Assembly (NCBI GenBank): GCA_031257135.1
Contig: JAIRPH010000130.1
Location: 1 to 17,489, forward strand
Direction of reading: 5' to 3'
Source of the DNA: Spirochaetaceae bacterium
Lineage (GTDB): Bacteria; Spirochaetota; Spirochaetia; Treponematales; Breznakiellaceae
Length of the DNA stretch: 17,489 bases
In this document: positions 7,157 through 15,570 of the stretch, in pieces
Position numbering within the stretch: the first letter of the stretch is position 1
How the letters are laid out: every line of letters starts with the position of its first letter
Translations under genes and position numbers: made by a program
The notes under the pieces: generated by a model
The model's input: the letters and a program-made list of their open reading frames with translations, nothing else
What the model was told of the DNA's origin: nothing
Databases searched by the model: none

Positions 7157-7900
7157 TCAGTTGAGCAGTTTCCGCAGTCCCTCAAACACTTCTCCTAAAT
7201 CCTCAAAGCGCATAGCCGCGCGGCTGTCTAAGGGCGTTTCCATGTTGTTGACGATTACGATTTCGCCGCCTCGCCGGAGGGTCGTTTGGGGCAGTCCCGC
7301 GGCAGGATATACGGTCAGACTGGTTCCCAGTACGAGCATGAGGTCTGCTTTTTGAGCTTCGGTTTCCGCGTCTCTCATAGCCTCAAAGGGGAGGCTTTCG
7401 CCGAAAAAGGTAATCGCCGGTTTTAAGACCTTGCCGCAGTTGGGACACTTCGGGAGGTCTCCGGCTTTCACCAACGCCGCGGCTTCTTTGAAATCCATCC
7501 GTACTCCGGCGCACCGCAGGCAGTAATGGACTGCCGGAGAACCATGCACTTCAATAACCCGTCTGCTTCCGCCCTTTTGATGAAGCAAATCAATATTCTG
7601 GGTTATCAGAGCTTTTAAAAGACCTTTTTTTTCCAGTTCCGCCAGTACAATATGCACAACAGAGGCTTCTTTTTCTTCGATATTATAGATGAAAGACCCC
7701 GCGGCTTTGTAATAAAAAGAGGGGTCTTCATAGAAATAGTCGATATCGAAGATTTTTTCGGCGTCCATGTCGTTATACAGCCCGTTTTTCCCCCGGAAAT
7801 CCCGGATGCCTGACAGCGTACTCACGCCTGCACCGGTCAAGGCGACGCAATGGCGGGCGTTTTTTATCTTATCAAACAAATTGCTAATCGTATCGTTCAT
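7157..7900 (-). CDS. Sir2-family NAD-dependent protein deacylase (sirtuin)
   Basis: Removes acyl groups from protein lysines using NAD+. From ATG 7900 the product has 247 residues. Motifs: GAGVS (23-27) with GIRDFRG for NAD, TQNID (100-104), catalytic His119 in VHG, two CxxC zinc pairs (Cys127/130 and Cys152/155), and LGTSLTVYPAAGLP (191-204). The gene is short and complete, like bacterial CobB-type proteins. An in-frame TTG at 7939 would add 13 residues; the ATG is preferred because it gives the usual N-terminal length, though neither has a good ribosome site. It begins 52 bp after tyrS and is probably the last gene of that operon. Confidence 0.9.
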   Translation of the reverse strand: MNDTISNLFDKIKNARHCVALTGAGVSTLSGIRDFRGKNGLYNDMDAEKIFDIDYFYEDPSFYYKAAGSFIYNIEEKEASVVHIVLAELEKKGLLKALITQNIDLLHQKGGSRRVIEVHGSPAVHYCLRCAGVRMDFKEAAALVKAGDLPKCPNCGKVLKPAITFFGESLPFEAMRDAETEAQKADLMLVLGTSLTVYPAAGLPQTTLRRGGEIVIVNNMETPLDSRAAMRFEDLGEVFEGLRKLLN

Positions 7901-7952
7901 ACTTTGAAAACCATAGCAGAAATGAGAGGAACAGCGCAAGTCCTGAATCGGC

Positions 7953-9194
7953 CTACTTCGCGGTTACGAGGCAGTACCGTTTTTTGCCTGCCCGGAGGAT
8001 GAGTTCGCCGGAGGCGGAAAGCCGATCCGCCCCGATGAGGCAGGCTATGTCGGCAACCGCCGAGAGTTCGCCCGCAGGATTGGAAACAAACGCGCCCCCC
8101 TGCTGAACGAGCCGGCGTCCCTCGCTTTTGCTGGGAACCAGCCCGGCGTCGGCGAACAGGTCTACTACGTTGTATCCCGCCTGAAACTTCGCCTGTTTCA
8201 GCGCGGCTTGAGGCATCGCCGACTTGTCGCCGCCCCCGCCGAAAGCGGCCCGCGCGCCGGAAAGAGCCTTGTCCGCTTCTTCTTTGCCGTGAATTAACGC
8301 GGTAACTTCCCAAGCCAGCCGTTCTTTGGCTTCGTTAGGATTCTTCCCCGCCGCAGTGAGGGTTTCACATTCTCCAACCGGCAGAAAGGTAAACATCAGG
8401 AGGAACCGGCGGACGTCGGTATCCTGCACGTTCCGCCAATACTGGAAAAAGTCATAGGGGGACGTAATGTTCGGGTCTAAAAAGAGCGCGCCTTTTTCGG
8501 TTTTGCCCATTTTCTTGCCGTCCGCGGTAGTCACCAGCGGAAAGGTCATGCCGAACGCCTCCGCGCCCTCGATCCGGCGGATCAGCTCATGCCCTGCCAC
8601 AATGTTGCCCCACTGGTCGTCTCCGCCGATTTGCAGACGGCACCCGTATCGCCGGTACAGCTCCAGAAAGTCGTAGCTTTGCAGAAGCTGATAATTAAAC
8701 TCGATGAAAGACAGCCCGGTTTCCATCCTCAACCGGTAGGCTTCAAAACTCAGCATCCTGTTTACCGAGAAATGGCTCCCGATCTCCCGAAGAAAGTCTA
8801 TGTAGTTGAGGTCTGCAAGCCAGTCCTTGTTGTTTGCCCACCGAGCGGTTTCTCCGTCGAAGCCGATAAACCGGTTAAGCTGGGCGGTAATGGACTCGGC
8901 GTTGGCGTCGAGCTGTTCGTAGCTTACCATCCGGCGCGTTTCGGTTTTGCCCGAGGGATCGCCGATACGCGCGGTGCCGCCGCCGATAAGCGCGATGCCC
9001 TTCTGTCCCGCGTCCCGGAGGTGGCGGTACGCGAAAAACGGAACCATGTGACCGATATGCAGGCTCGGACCGGTGGGATCGCATCCCACATAAAACGTAA
9101 CCGGACCTTCATCCATTAGCCGCGAAAGCCCTTCAGGGTCGCTACATTGCTGAAAAAAACCTCGATCTTTAAGATTTTCAAGGGTCGGATTCAT
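7953..9194 (-). CDS. tyrS: Tyrosyl-tRNA synthetase
   Basis: Charges tRNA-Tyr in the cytoplasm. The 413-residue length is normal for the bacterial TyrS1 type. HIGH signature at 46-49 (HIGHM), Tyr35 and GCDPTGPSLH in the active site, GGDDQWGN (190-197), a KMSKS loop in the variant form KMGKT (228-232), and a C-terminal S4 RNA-binding domain at about 343-410. It starts at ATG 9194 with AGGGA upstream; the preceding receiver gene stops only 2 bp before, so translation is probably coupled. An essential housekeeping gene inside a run of signalling genes. Confidence 0.97.
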   Translation of the reverse strand: MNPTLENLKDRGFFQQCSDPEGLSRLMDEGPVTFYVGCDPTGPSLHIGHMVPFFAYRHLRDAGQKGIALIGGGTARIGDPSGKTETRRMVSYEQLDANAESITAQLNRFIGFDGETARWANNKDWLADLNYIDFLREIGSHFSVNRMLSFEAYRLRMETGLSFIEFNYQLLQSYDFLELYRRYGCRLQIGGDDQWGNIVAGHELIRRIEGAEAFGMTFPLVTTADGKKMGKTEKGALFLDPNITSPYDFFQYWRNVQDTDVRRFLLMFTFLPVGECETLTAAGKNPNEAKERLAWEVTALIHGKEEADKALSGARAAFGGGGDKSAMPQAALKQAKFQAGYNVVDLFADAGLVPSKSEGRRLVQQGGAFVSNPAGELSAVADIACLIGADRLSASGELILRAGKKRYCLVTAK

Positions 9195-9196
9195 TT

Positions 9197-9559
9197 TTAT
9201 TCCCTATTGAAATACTGCTTTATCATAGGCAGGATTTGTTCCTGCCAAGCTCCGGACTTATGGACCCAGCCTTTGACCAGACCTGAAAGCTCCCGCTCGA
9301 TTTCAGGGGATTCATTCGCCGTAAGCGCGATAATCGGAACAGTGTAGGGGGAACCGGCGATGCGTTTAACAAAATCCGCCCCCTCCATATCCGAAAAGGA
9401 CAGTCCCGTAATGATCAGTCCTACTTGACCGGCGTTTATGATTTCGAGAGCTTCTTTGGCAAGCTCAAGGCTGTCTGACTCATAACCATGTTCAGTAAGA
9501 AAGGTTTTCACCAGTTTCCTGAAAAACTCGCTGTTGTCCGCATGGATAATTGTTTTCAT
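9197..9559 (-). CDS. Stand-alone receiver-domain protein lacking the phosphoacceptor Asp
   Basis: A single CheY-like receiver domain of 120 residues with no output domain. The first acidic residue is kept (Asp8 in HADNS), but the second is Asn9. The position of the phosphorylated aspartate is Gly52 (IITGLSFSDMEG). Thr80 (IIALT) and Lys101 are kept. It is a close paralogue of the next gene upstream (9643-10008), roughly half identical by eye, from the shared start MKTI.H.DNS.FFRKLVKTFL to KGW..K.GAWQ. AAGGAG lies 12 bases before the ATG, which is long. It is immediately upstream of tyrS. As a pseudo-receiver it would signal, if at all, by binding rather than by phosphorylation. Confidence 0.85.
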   Translation of the reverse strand: MKTIIHADNSEFFRKLVKTFLTEHGYESDSLELAKEALEIINAGQVGLIITGLSFSDMEGADFVKRIAGSPYTVPIIALTANESPEIERELSGLVKGWVHKSGAWQEQILPMIKQYFNRE

Positions 9560-9642
9560 ACTGTTTCGTTACTCCTTAATACTTTTTTTCTATTCTAGTA
9601 AAATTTTTCTTTCTAGTCTAGGCATCCCCAAAGAAAAACCGG

Positions 9643-10008
9643 CTAGTTTGCAATATAATGTTTCTGCACCAGAGGCAGAAGATGTCTCTGCCATGCTCCG
9701 GTTTTGAGAACCCACCCTTTTATCCCCAAGTCGATGAGTTCATCATCGGTTTTGTTAGTCTGGTTCGACGTAAAGGCGATAATCGGAATGGTATAGGGAA
9801 AATCCATGACGCGGCTGATAAACTCCTCGCCCTCCATGTCCGGCAAGGAAAGCCCCGTAAGAATCAAGCCGACCTGTCCGCCGCTTATGACTCCAAGGGC
9901 TTCTTTGGCAAGGTTGAAACTCTCAACCTCAAAACCGTATCTAAAGAGAAACGTTTTCACCAGTTTCCTGAAAAAACCGCTGTTGTCAACATGAACTATC
10001 GTTTTCAT
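9643..10008 (-). CDS. Stand-alone receiver-domain protein lacking the phosphoacceptor Asp (paralogue)
   Basis: A 121-residue CheY-like receiver. The start is ATG 10008 with AAGGAGG at 10014-10020; the frame stays open upstream inside the DUF4105 gene but that is not coding. HVDNS keeps Asp8 only, LILTGLSLPDMEG has Gly52 where the phosphorylated Asp should be, and Thr80 and Lys102 are kept. The same loss is in its neighbour at 9197-9559, so it predates the duplication. It starts 29 bp after the DUF4105 stop and is likely in the same transcript. Partner and output are unknown. Confidence 0.85.
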   Translation of the reverse strand: MKTIVHVDNSGFFRKLVKTFLFRYGFEVESFNLAKEALGVISGGQVGLILTGLSLPDMEGEEFISRVMDFPYTIPIIAFTSNQTNKTDDELIDLGIKGWVLKTGAWQRHLLPLVQKHYIAN

Positions 10009-10037
10009 CACAGCCTCCTTACTATCGGTCAGGCTGA

Positions 10038-11345
10038 CTAGGACAGCCCGGCATCTCCGATTTTCAAAGCTCTCCCTATCCACCGAGGGATAAAACTCAA
10101 GGTCAGGGCAAAAGGAACCGTCAAAGCTTGAGTTACCTGATTCTGTTGGTAAAAACCGGGAAACAGCTTGATTGCCATAGACAGCATACACCCAAAAAGC
10201 GTATACGTCCAGAACGCTCGGAGCAATTGATCCGCGAAAAAACTTTTCGCCTTTACGCCGCTGAAGGCGGAGATAAACCCCAAAGGAACTATTACCAGCA
10301 AAAGCGGGTTTATATAGAGAATATTGCTGTTGTGATAAGTATAATCGTGATCCGAGAAAAAAGTCATAAAGAAAAGCATGGACCCGGCAATCCCGAAAAA
10401 AAGCCCTAATAGGCTCTGGCTCAAGCCGAGGAGTATGCGGCGGCGTTTCGGATGCTTCTTCCTGCCGGACATACAGAGGATCAACGCCGCGGCTATTACG
10501 CATCCGGCTAAAAGCTCCCTGGGCCACTGTTTGCGAGGCGCGTCTAAAACAACGGGACGCCCTCGCGCGCGGTTCAGCGTTTCCTGACGGGAAACCAGCC
10601 GGCGTTCAGCCCCGGAAGGGTCCTGATAGGCGAAATCTTGAATCCTACGCGCGATTTCCGAAGGCAGAAACATCTCTTCCCAAATGGTAATAGGAACATC
10701 AATATCCTGTCCCATCAGAAAATTGAGTATCCAGTCCATAAACGGAGAAAACCACGTGTGCCTGCGGACGTGCTGGCGCAAGGTAAAACGTCCCGGAGCT
10801 TCGCCGAACCGTTGTTTGAACTGTCCGTCTACCGCGAGATCGATAATATCCCGGATTCGGGTGGAACAGTTATCTCTAAAATGATGGTAGTAATAATTCC
10901 GGTTTTCTGGAAGGATGTTTTTTTCGGCAAACCGGCGGACTTCTTCCCGTTTTTCCGGGGCAATATCCAGCGTATAAAGGGTTATATCCCGGTTAGTCTT
11001 GATATACGCATTATAATTACTCTCCGCTTTGGACGCGCCGCAACTATAAAAGAGGCGTCCCATTGCAAAATTGGTAAAAAAATGCTCGTTTTCAAAGGAA
11101 AAAAGTCCGTAATCATAAAACCGGGCGGTTCCGGTCAGCTCGTCCTCGATGACTAAGGCGACATGACCCCACCAAAAGTAAAGCTGATCCCCGGGACCGA
11201 TAACCGCTATTTTAAGCGCGAGCCGCTCTCCCGGCGCGGCGAAATTTTCCGGCGCGGCTTTTTGGGCGTTCAGGGCGGATGCTAAAACGAAAAAACAAAT
11301 CCCCCGGTAAACCGCTTTCAGATATTCCATGAAAGAGTTATACAC
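10038..11345 (-). CDS. DUF4105 (Lnb N-terminal-like) membrane protein
   Basis: A 435-residue envelope protein. The GTG at 11345 is chosen because GGAG lies 6 bases upstream; ATG 11330 is possible. A signal sequence (about 1-27, LASALNA) is followed by an extracytoplasmic DUF4105 domain with WWGHVALVIED (58-68) and YHHFRDNCSTRIRD (153-166). These give a His61...His154...Cys160 arrangement like NlpC/P60-type or related Cys peptidase and amidase folds; that reading is inference. Residues about 277-420 contain five hydrophobic helices, so the domain is tethered to a C-terminal membrane module. It lies between the SUMF1-like gene (54 bp) and the receiver pair (29 bp). The real substrate is unknown. 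Confidence 0.8.
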   Translation of the reverse strand: MYNSFMEYLKAVYRGICFFVLASALNAQKAAPENFAAPGERLALKIAVIGPGDQLYFWWGHVALVIEDELTGTARFYDYGLFSFENEHFFTNFAMGRLFYSCGASKAESNYNAYIKTNRDITLYTLDIAPEKREEVRRFAEKNILPENRNYYYHHFRDNCSTRIRDIIDLAVDGQFKQRFGEAPGRFTLRQHVRRHTWFSPFMDWILNFLMGQDIDVPITIWEEMFLPSEIARRIQDFAYQDPSGAERRLVSRQETLNRARGRPVVLDAPRKQWPRELLAGCVIAAALILCMSGRKKHPKRRRILLGLSQSLLGLFFGIAGSMLFFMTFFSDHDYTYHNSNILYINPLLLVIVPLGFISAFSGVKAKSFFADQLLRAFWTYTLFGCMLSMAIKLFPGFYQQNQVTQALTVPFALTLSFIPRWIGRALKIGDAGLS

Positions 11346-11399
11346 TATTCTCCGCCCTGTGTATACCGGCGGCCCGGGATCAGAGTTTTTCCGTCCCGC

Positions 11400-12214
<815 letters not shown>

Positions 12215-12218
<4 letters not shown>

Positions 12219-12268
12219 CGAAGAATCAGCCGCCGAATTCCTACGCGGTACGCATAAGGAAGCGGCAT
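12215..12268 (-). CDS. Possible 17-residue leader peptide before the SUMF1-like gene
   Basis: ATG at 12268 encodes MPLPYAYRVGIRRLILR and stops at TGA, which overlaps the ATG of the SUMF1-like gene as ATGA. A strong AAGGAGG (12270-12276) lies just before it but only one base from the ATG, which is too close for normal use. If translated it would explain how the SUMF1-like gene is started without its own ribosome site. Weak evidence. Confidence 0.25.
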
Positions 12269-12380
12269 TCCTCCTTACAAAAAATTACCCGTCTGTCCGA
12301 GCGGTCAAACGTCTTTCCGCTTTGCCGTAATACGTTTCCGCATAAATCAGGCTTACGCCGCATAAGGAAAATCTGATTTA

Positions 12381-12409
12381 ATCATACTATATTAGAAGAA
12401 CTCTGTCGA
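12381..12409 (-). promoter_or_regulatory. Candidate promoter of the SUMF1-like gene, with a long leader
   Basis: On the minus strand TCGACA (12404-12409), a 17-bp spacer and TATGAT (12381-12386). A leader of about 155 bases would follow. It contains an 8-bp inverted repeat, TAAATCAG (12343-12350) with CTGATTTA (12373-12380), and GCATAAGG at 12252-12259 and 12360-12367. No known riboswitch is recognised. Confidence 0.4.
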
Positions 12410-12438
12410 GATTGAGAATCATAGCCGGCGCGTTCGGT

Positions 12439-12472
12439 AAAAACACAACCGCGGACAGCCGCGGTTATGTTT
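12439..12472 (-). terminator. Rho-independent terminator of the coiled-coil gene
   Basis: On the minus strand AAACATAACCGCGG pairs with CCGCGGTTGTGTTT (loop CTGT, one U-G pair), giving a 14-bp stem that runs straight into TTTTT (12439-12443). It lies 10 bp after the stop at 12483 and separates the upstream gene group from the SUMF1 operon. Confidence 0.9.
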
Positions 12473-12482
12473 CAAGGGGAAT

Positions 12483-12806
12483 CTACTTTTCTTTTTTTTC
12501 TTGAAGCTCGGCTTCTTTTTTTTCGATAGTTTGTTGCAGGGAAGCGATTTCATCCAGTATTTTCTTAGTCCCCGAATCATAGGCGTTGACAGTCTCCTGT
12601 TGCTGGACCATAAACGCGTGATAGGCTTCCTGTCCTAAAAGGTTTATCTGCTTTTCGACTTCCCCTTTAAGTTTTTTAATATCAAACAGCAAGACCCCTT
12701 GTTCTCCCAGATTTTGCGCCTTGGCGCCGGCTTTAGAAGCCAATTCTTTAGAGGTCTGAGCGCTTTGCTCAAGGAATTCCTTCATCTTTTCACCGAATTT
12801 TGCCAT
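12483..12806 (-). CDS. Small coiled-coil protein of unknown function
   Basis: A 107-residue charged protein, start ATG 12806 with AAGGAG upstream. It has no signal peptide or membrane helix. It is almost wholly helical by composition: residues 1-35 are an amphipathic Ala/Lys/Glu stretch (EQSAQTSKELASKAGAKAQ) and 80-107 a coiled coil rich in Glu and Lys (QQTIEKKEAELQEKKEK). It resembles small cytoplasmic helical proteins of treponemes, but no family is recognised with certainty. It has its own likely promoter and a strong terminator, so it is probably a single-gene unit. Confidence 0.75.
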   Translation of the reverse strand: MAKFGEKMKEFLEQSAQTSKELASKAGAKAQNLGEQGVLLFDIKKLKGEVEKQINLLGQEAYHAFMVQQQETVNAYDSGTKKILDEIASLQQTIEKKEAELQEKKEK

Positions 12807-12838
12807 AGCTTCTCCTTAGGTTGATTTCTCTTGTCTAT

Positions 12839-12844
12839 AGTATA
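12839..12844 (-). promoter_or_regulatory. -10 box of the coiled-coil gene
   Basis: TATACT on the minus strand, about 30 bp before the ATG at 12806. The -35 (TTTATT, 17 bp upstream) is poor. The surrounding 12807-12938 gap is AT-rich and holds nothing else recognised. Confidence 0.4.
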
Positions 12845-12938
12845 GGCGGTAACACTAATAAAATAAAGAAAAACTTTACCAATCCGGCATTTTTTAGTTT
12901 TAAATATAGGAGATTCTAACGATAATAACGCCCCAAGC

Positions 12939-13733
12939 CTAACCCACAGGATTGTTGCCGGCTACGCTTTTAGCTTCTTCCCAGAATCGTTCCATGACCG
13001 TAAGGTTTTCCTGTTTCATTTCATGATCGGTTTCGCGCATCTTTTTTTCAACATACTTGAAGCGGCTCGTAAATTTACCGTTAGTTCTCTGAAGCGCGAC
13101 CGACGGCTCGATACGCAGAAACCGGCAGAGATTCACCGCGGAAAAAAGGAGGTCGCCCAACTCGCTCTCCACCGCGCCGAGATCGGAAGAAGCGGCCGCT
13201 TCCTTAACTTCTTCCAGTTCTTCCGCGACTTTGGCGATAACATCCTCCGCGGAAAGCCAGTCGAAGCCTGCTTTCGCCGCTTTTTTCTGAAGTTTATAAG
13301 CCCTGTCCAAGGGCGGTAGCGATCTGGACACCGCATCAAGCAGTGAGTCTTTCGGCGCGCGTCCTTCCTGTTCAACCTTGATCTTCGCCCAGTTGTCAAG
13401 GACTTCCGCGCTGTCCTTAACCGCGAGGTTCCCGAACACATGAGGATGCCGGCGGATAAGCTTTTCCGAAATCCCCCTAAGTACCTGAGATACCGAAAAA
13501 AGCCCGGCTTCTTCGTGCATATACGAAAGCATGGTTACTAGAAGAAAAAGGTCTCCAAGCTCTTCCTTAATATGAGCCGGATTCTGTTCGTCTATCGCTT
13601 CCACACACTCGTAGGTTTCCTCAATAAGCCCGCCCCGAAGGGTTTGGGGCGTCTGCTCCCGATCCCAGGGACACCCGTCAGGCGCCCTAAGCCGGACGAT
13701 TATGTCATATAAGTCTTTAAAGGCATTATCCAT
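12939..13733 (-). CDS. mazG: Nucleoside triphosphate pyrophosphohydrolase MazG
   Basis: Hydrolyses NTPs or dNTPs to monophosphate and pyrophosphate in the cytoplasm, a house-cleaning role that can also affect (p)ppGpp. From ATG 13733 the product is 264 residues with two MazG domains: domain 1 with GCPWDREQT (20-28), EETYE (38-42), EELGD (57-61) and HPHVF (96-100); domain 2 with EELEEVKE (171-178) and ESELGD (189-194). These Glu/Asp sets bind Mg2+. An in-frame GTG at 13763 or TTG at 13766 would overlap the upstream gene; ATG 13733 gives the usual spacing to GCPWD. It starts 5 bp after the hemolysin III gene, so it is coupled to it. Confidence 0.93.
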   Translation of the reverse strand: MDNAFKDLYDIIVRLRAPDGCPWDREQTPQTLRGGLIEETYECVEAIDEQNPAHIKEELGDLFLLVTMLSYMHEEAGLFSVSQVLRGISEKLIRRHPHVFGNLAVKDSAEVLDNWAKIKVEQEGRAPKDSLLDAVSRSLPPLDRAYKLQKKAAKAGFDWLSAEDVIAKVAEELEEVKEAAASSDLGAVESELGDLLFSAVNLCRFLRIEPSVALQRTNGKFTSRFKYVEKKMRETDHEMKQENLTVMERFWEEAKSVAGNNPVG

Positions 13734-13738
13734 ATCGT

Positions 13739-14407
13739 CTAACTCATAAACCAAATTGCCCACCAATGTCCTGCGGCTCCGGCAAGAACAAAAATATGCC
13801 AGATCACATGGGTGCCTCGGCGGGACCGTTTAATATACCAAAAAATTCCCAAGGTATAGGCAAGCCCGCCGGCAATAAGCAGAACAAAACTTATAAAAGG
13901 AATATCCAGACGGAACCAGCATAGTACAATAGCCCAGCCCATCATCAGATAGACCCCTATTTCAATCTTTTTCAGCGCCTTGCAATTAACCGCATATAAG
14001 GTTATGCCGGCGATAGCGCAAGCCCATTCTATCCCGAAACAGACCCAGCCCAGCGCGCCTCTAAGCCCCAAGAGACATACCGGGGTACAAGTTCCCGCAA
14101 TAAACAGGTAGATTCCCGCATGGTCTATGATCCGCAATACCCGCTTTGCCCTTTCGTGCCGAATCGCATGGTATAAGGTGGAAGCCAAAAACATTGAAAT
14201 CATGGTGGACGTGAAGGTGATATACACCCCCAAAGGACCGCCGGTACCGCCGTTTACATATCCCTTGTTCCGAAGCACCAAGAAAACCATACCGGTAATA
14301 GCTAACAAGACGCCCGCTCCGTGTAATACAGCATTGGCGGTTTCTTCGCCCGGAGTCTGAAAAGAAAGTCCTACCGGAAGGGCGCGTCTTGATTTTATAT
14401 GCGTCAT
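13739..14407 (-). CDS. Hemolysin III / PAQR-family membrane protein
   Basis: A 222-residue protein with seven membrane helices. PAQR signatures: EETANAVLHGAG (21-32), STLYH (76-80), IDHAGIYLFIAGTCTP (94-109) and HVIWH (200-204) near the C-terminus. His80, Asp95 and the two His at 200/204 match the zinc site of the family (adiponectin-receptor-like hydrolases). Bacterial members are called hemolysin III, but a toxin role is doubtful; lipid or membrane homeostasis is more likely. It overlaps the upstream regulator by ATGA (14404-14407) and sits 5 bp from mazG. Confidence 0.9.
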   Translation of the reverse strand: MTHIKSRRALPVGLSFQTPGEETANAVLHGAGVLLAITGMVFLVLRNKGYVNGGTGGPLGVYITFTSTMISMFLASTLYHAIRHERAKRVLRIIDHAGIYLFIAGTCTPVCLLGLRGALGWVCFGIEWACAIAGITLYAVNCKALKKIEIGVYLMMGWAIVLCWFRLDIPFISFVLLIAGGLAYTLGIFWYIKRSRRGTHVIWHIFVLAGAAGHWWAIWFMS

Positions 14408-15297
14408 GTAGTATATGACTCGGTTGTATGGCTTCTGGTTGCATTATGACGCTTAATTTTTTGTTTTAGCGCATAGAGATTTGAATCAACGGTTCCTTTA
14501 GGAATTCCTAAGACATCGGCTATCTGACGGTTAGTAGCTTCCACATTAACTGAGGCATATCGTTTCTTCATGGAATCGTACCTCTGCCGCGCCCGCTGAA
14601 GCCGTCCTTTCATGATCTCATGGTGAGATGACCCTTCGGGAACCGCTTTTAATCTCTGCTCAAAGCTGATGCACCGGTAATACTGGCTATGCAGGCGGTC
14701 TTTAAGTTGCCGTATCTCTTGGTCCCGGTCGAACCGCTGTTTCCGCAAGGCGTCGAGCATCTGGATCAGCTTTTTCTTGGTGAGTCCAAGGTCTGGAGCG
14801 ATACGGGAAGCAAAATCGTCGGATACAAAAAAGTAGGATTTCAGGAGCAGAATCAGAATCTGCCGGGGATTTGGAATCGTTTTAGCCGGAGATTTTTTAG
14901 CAAGTCCGCTTTCCAGAAACAGGGTTTCCAGATATTCCGACTCGTAATAGTAGAGAAGGGAATGTTGGTCAACCGCCCGGTTCTCCCAGCAGGCGTATTC
15001 AGCGACGCGGTGATCCGATGACCGGGATCGGACTTCCTTGACGAACCAATACAATTTCGACTTGATATAATGTTCAAAGGAAGAACCCACGTTTTTATAC
15101 GCATCGATTGCTAGGCTCAAACGAGGATACAAGCCGCCCAGGTAATCAGCGCATTGATCCTTGTTCCACTTAGAAAGATAAAACTGCCGGTAATTTGTCA
15201 GGATATGCTTGAAAATACAGCCTTCAAATTCCCGCTTGGTCAGATCCCCCAAGGTGTATCTTGTGTACAGCTCATCGAGAGATAAGGGTTTCTGCAT
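14404..15297 (-). CDS. Sigma-factor-like or HTH transcription regulator
   Basis: A 297-residue cytoplasmic protein. ATG 15297 has AAAGGAG upstream. Residues about 20-95 look like a degenerate sigma region 2 (DYLGGLYPRLSLAIDAYKN, then FEHYIKSKLYWFVKEVRSR). About 185-250 is a charged helix or coiled coil. Residues 254-283 form a helix-turn-helix like sigma region 4 (ATNRQIADVLGIPKGTVDSN). It looks like a diverged sigma-70-family or sigma-like regulator of treponemes, but I cannot name the family with certainty. It heads an operon with hemolysin III and mazG (ATGA overlap). The upstream region has repeated ATCTAT elements and a palindrome that may be its operators. Confidence 0.65.
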   Translation of the reverse strand: MQKPLSLDELYTRYTLGDLTKREFEGCIFKHILTNYRQFYLSKWNKDQCADYLGGLYPRLSLAIDAYKNVGSSFEHYIKSKLYWFVKEVRSRSSDHRVAEYACWENRAVDQHSLLYYYESEYLETLFLESGLAKKSPAKTIPNPRQILILLLKSYFFVSDDFASRIAPDLGLTKKKLIQMLDALRKQRFDRDQEIRQLKDRLHSQYYRCISFEQRLKAVPEGSSHHEIMKGRLQRARQRYDSMKKRYASVNVEATNRQIADVLGIPKGTVDSNLYALKQKIKRHNATRSHTTESYTT

Positions 15298-15327
15298 AAT
15301 AATGCTCCTTTCCTATAGCAAATAGCC

Positions 15328-15432
15328 ATAGATAGTTTGAAATCTATAATCTAAATCTATAGATATAAAAGCAGTTATTAATGGTTTTGCTTTAAACTTA
15401 TGATAAATGTAATGACGATATACAAGTATATC
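15328..15432. promoter_or_regulatory. Operator-like repeats upstream of the sigma-like gene
   Basis: AAATCTATA occurs at 15340-15348 and 15353-15361 (13 bp apart), an inverted ATAGAT lies at 15328-15333, and the second copy extends into the palindrome ATCTATAGAT (15355-15364). Farther upstream is a perfect palindrome, GATATACAAGTATATC (15417-15432). No confident -35/-10 pair was found here. Confidence 0.45.
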
Positions 15433-15458
15433 TCATAGTATTGCTCAAAAAATAAAAT

Positions 15459-15531
15459 CCCCGCCGACGCCGCTTGGCGTCTGACACTATTTGGTGTCAG
15501 ACACTTCTACTTGGCGTCAGACGTAGGCGGG
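15459..15531 (+). repeat. Short cluster of three repeat-family cores
   Basis: Cores with a TTGG flank lie near 15474-15487, 15491-15504 and 15511-15523. GTCTGACAC (15479-15487) and GTGTCAGAC (15494-15502) form a perfect 9-bp stem with loop TATTTG, and CCCGCC (15460-15465) with GGCGGG (15526-15531) can close the outside. It lies between the sigma-like gene and the dat stop and may act as the dat transcription end. Confidence 0.8.
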
Positions 15532-15570
15532 TTTCGCTGGGAACGCAGGCGGGACGGCAGATACTCTAAG

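Noticed and set aside
8589..9119. A 176-codon plus-strand frame
   Set aside because: Fully antisense to tyrS, with no family match and no ribosome site; a shadow of tyrS codon bias.
10009..10527. N-terminal extension of the upstream receiver protein
   Set aside because: The extension lies inside the DUF4105 gene in another frame; the ATG at 10008 has an excellent ribosome site and gives a complete receiver domain.
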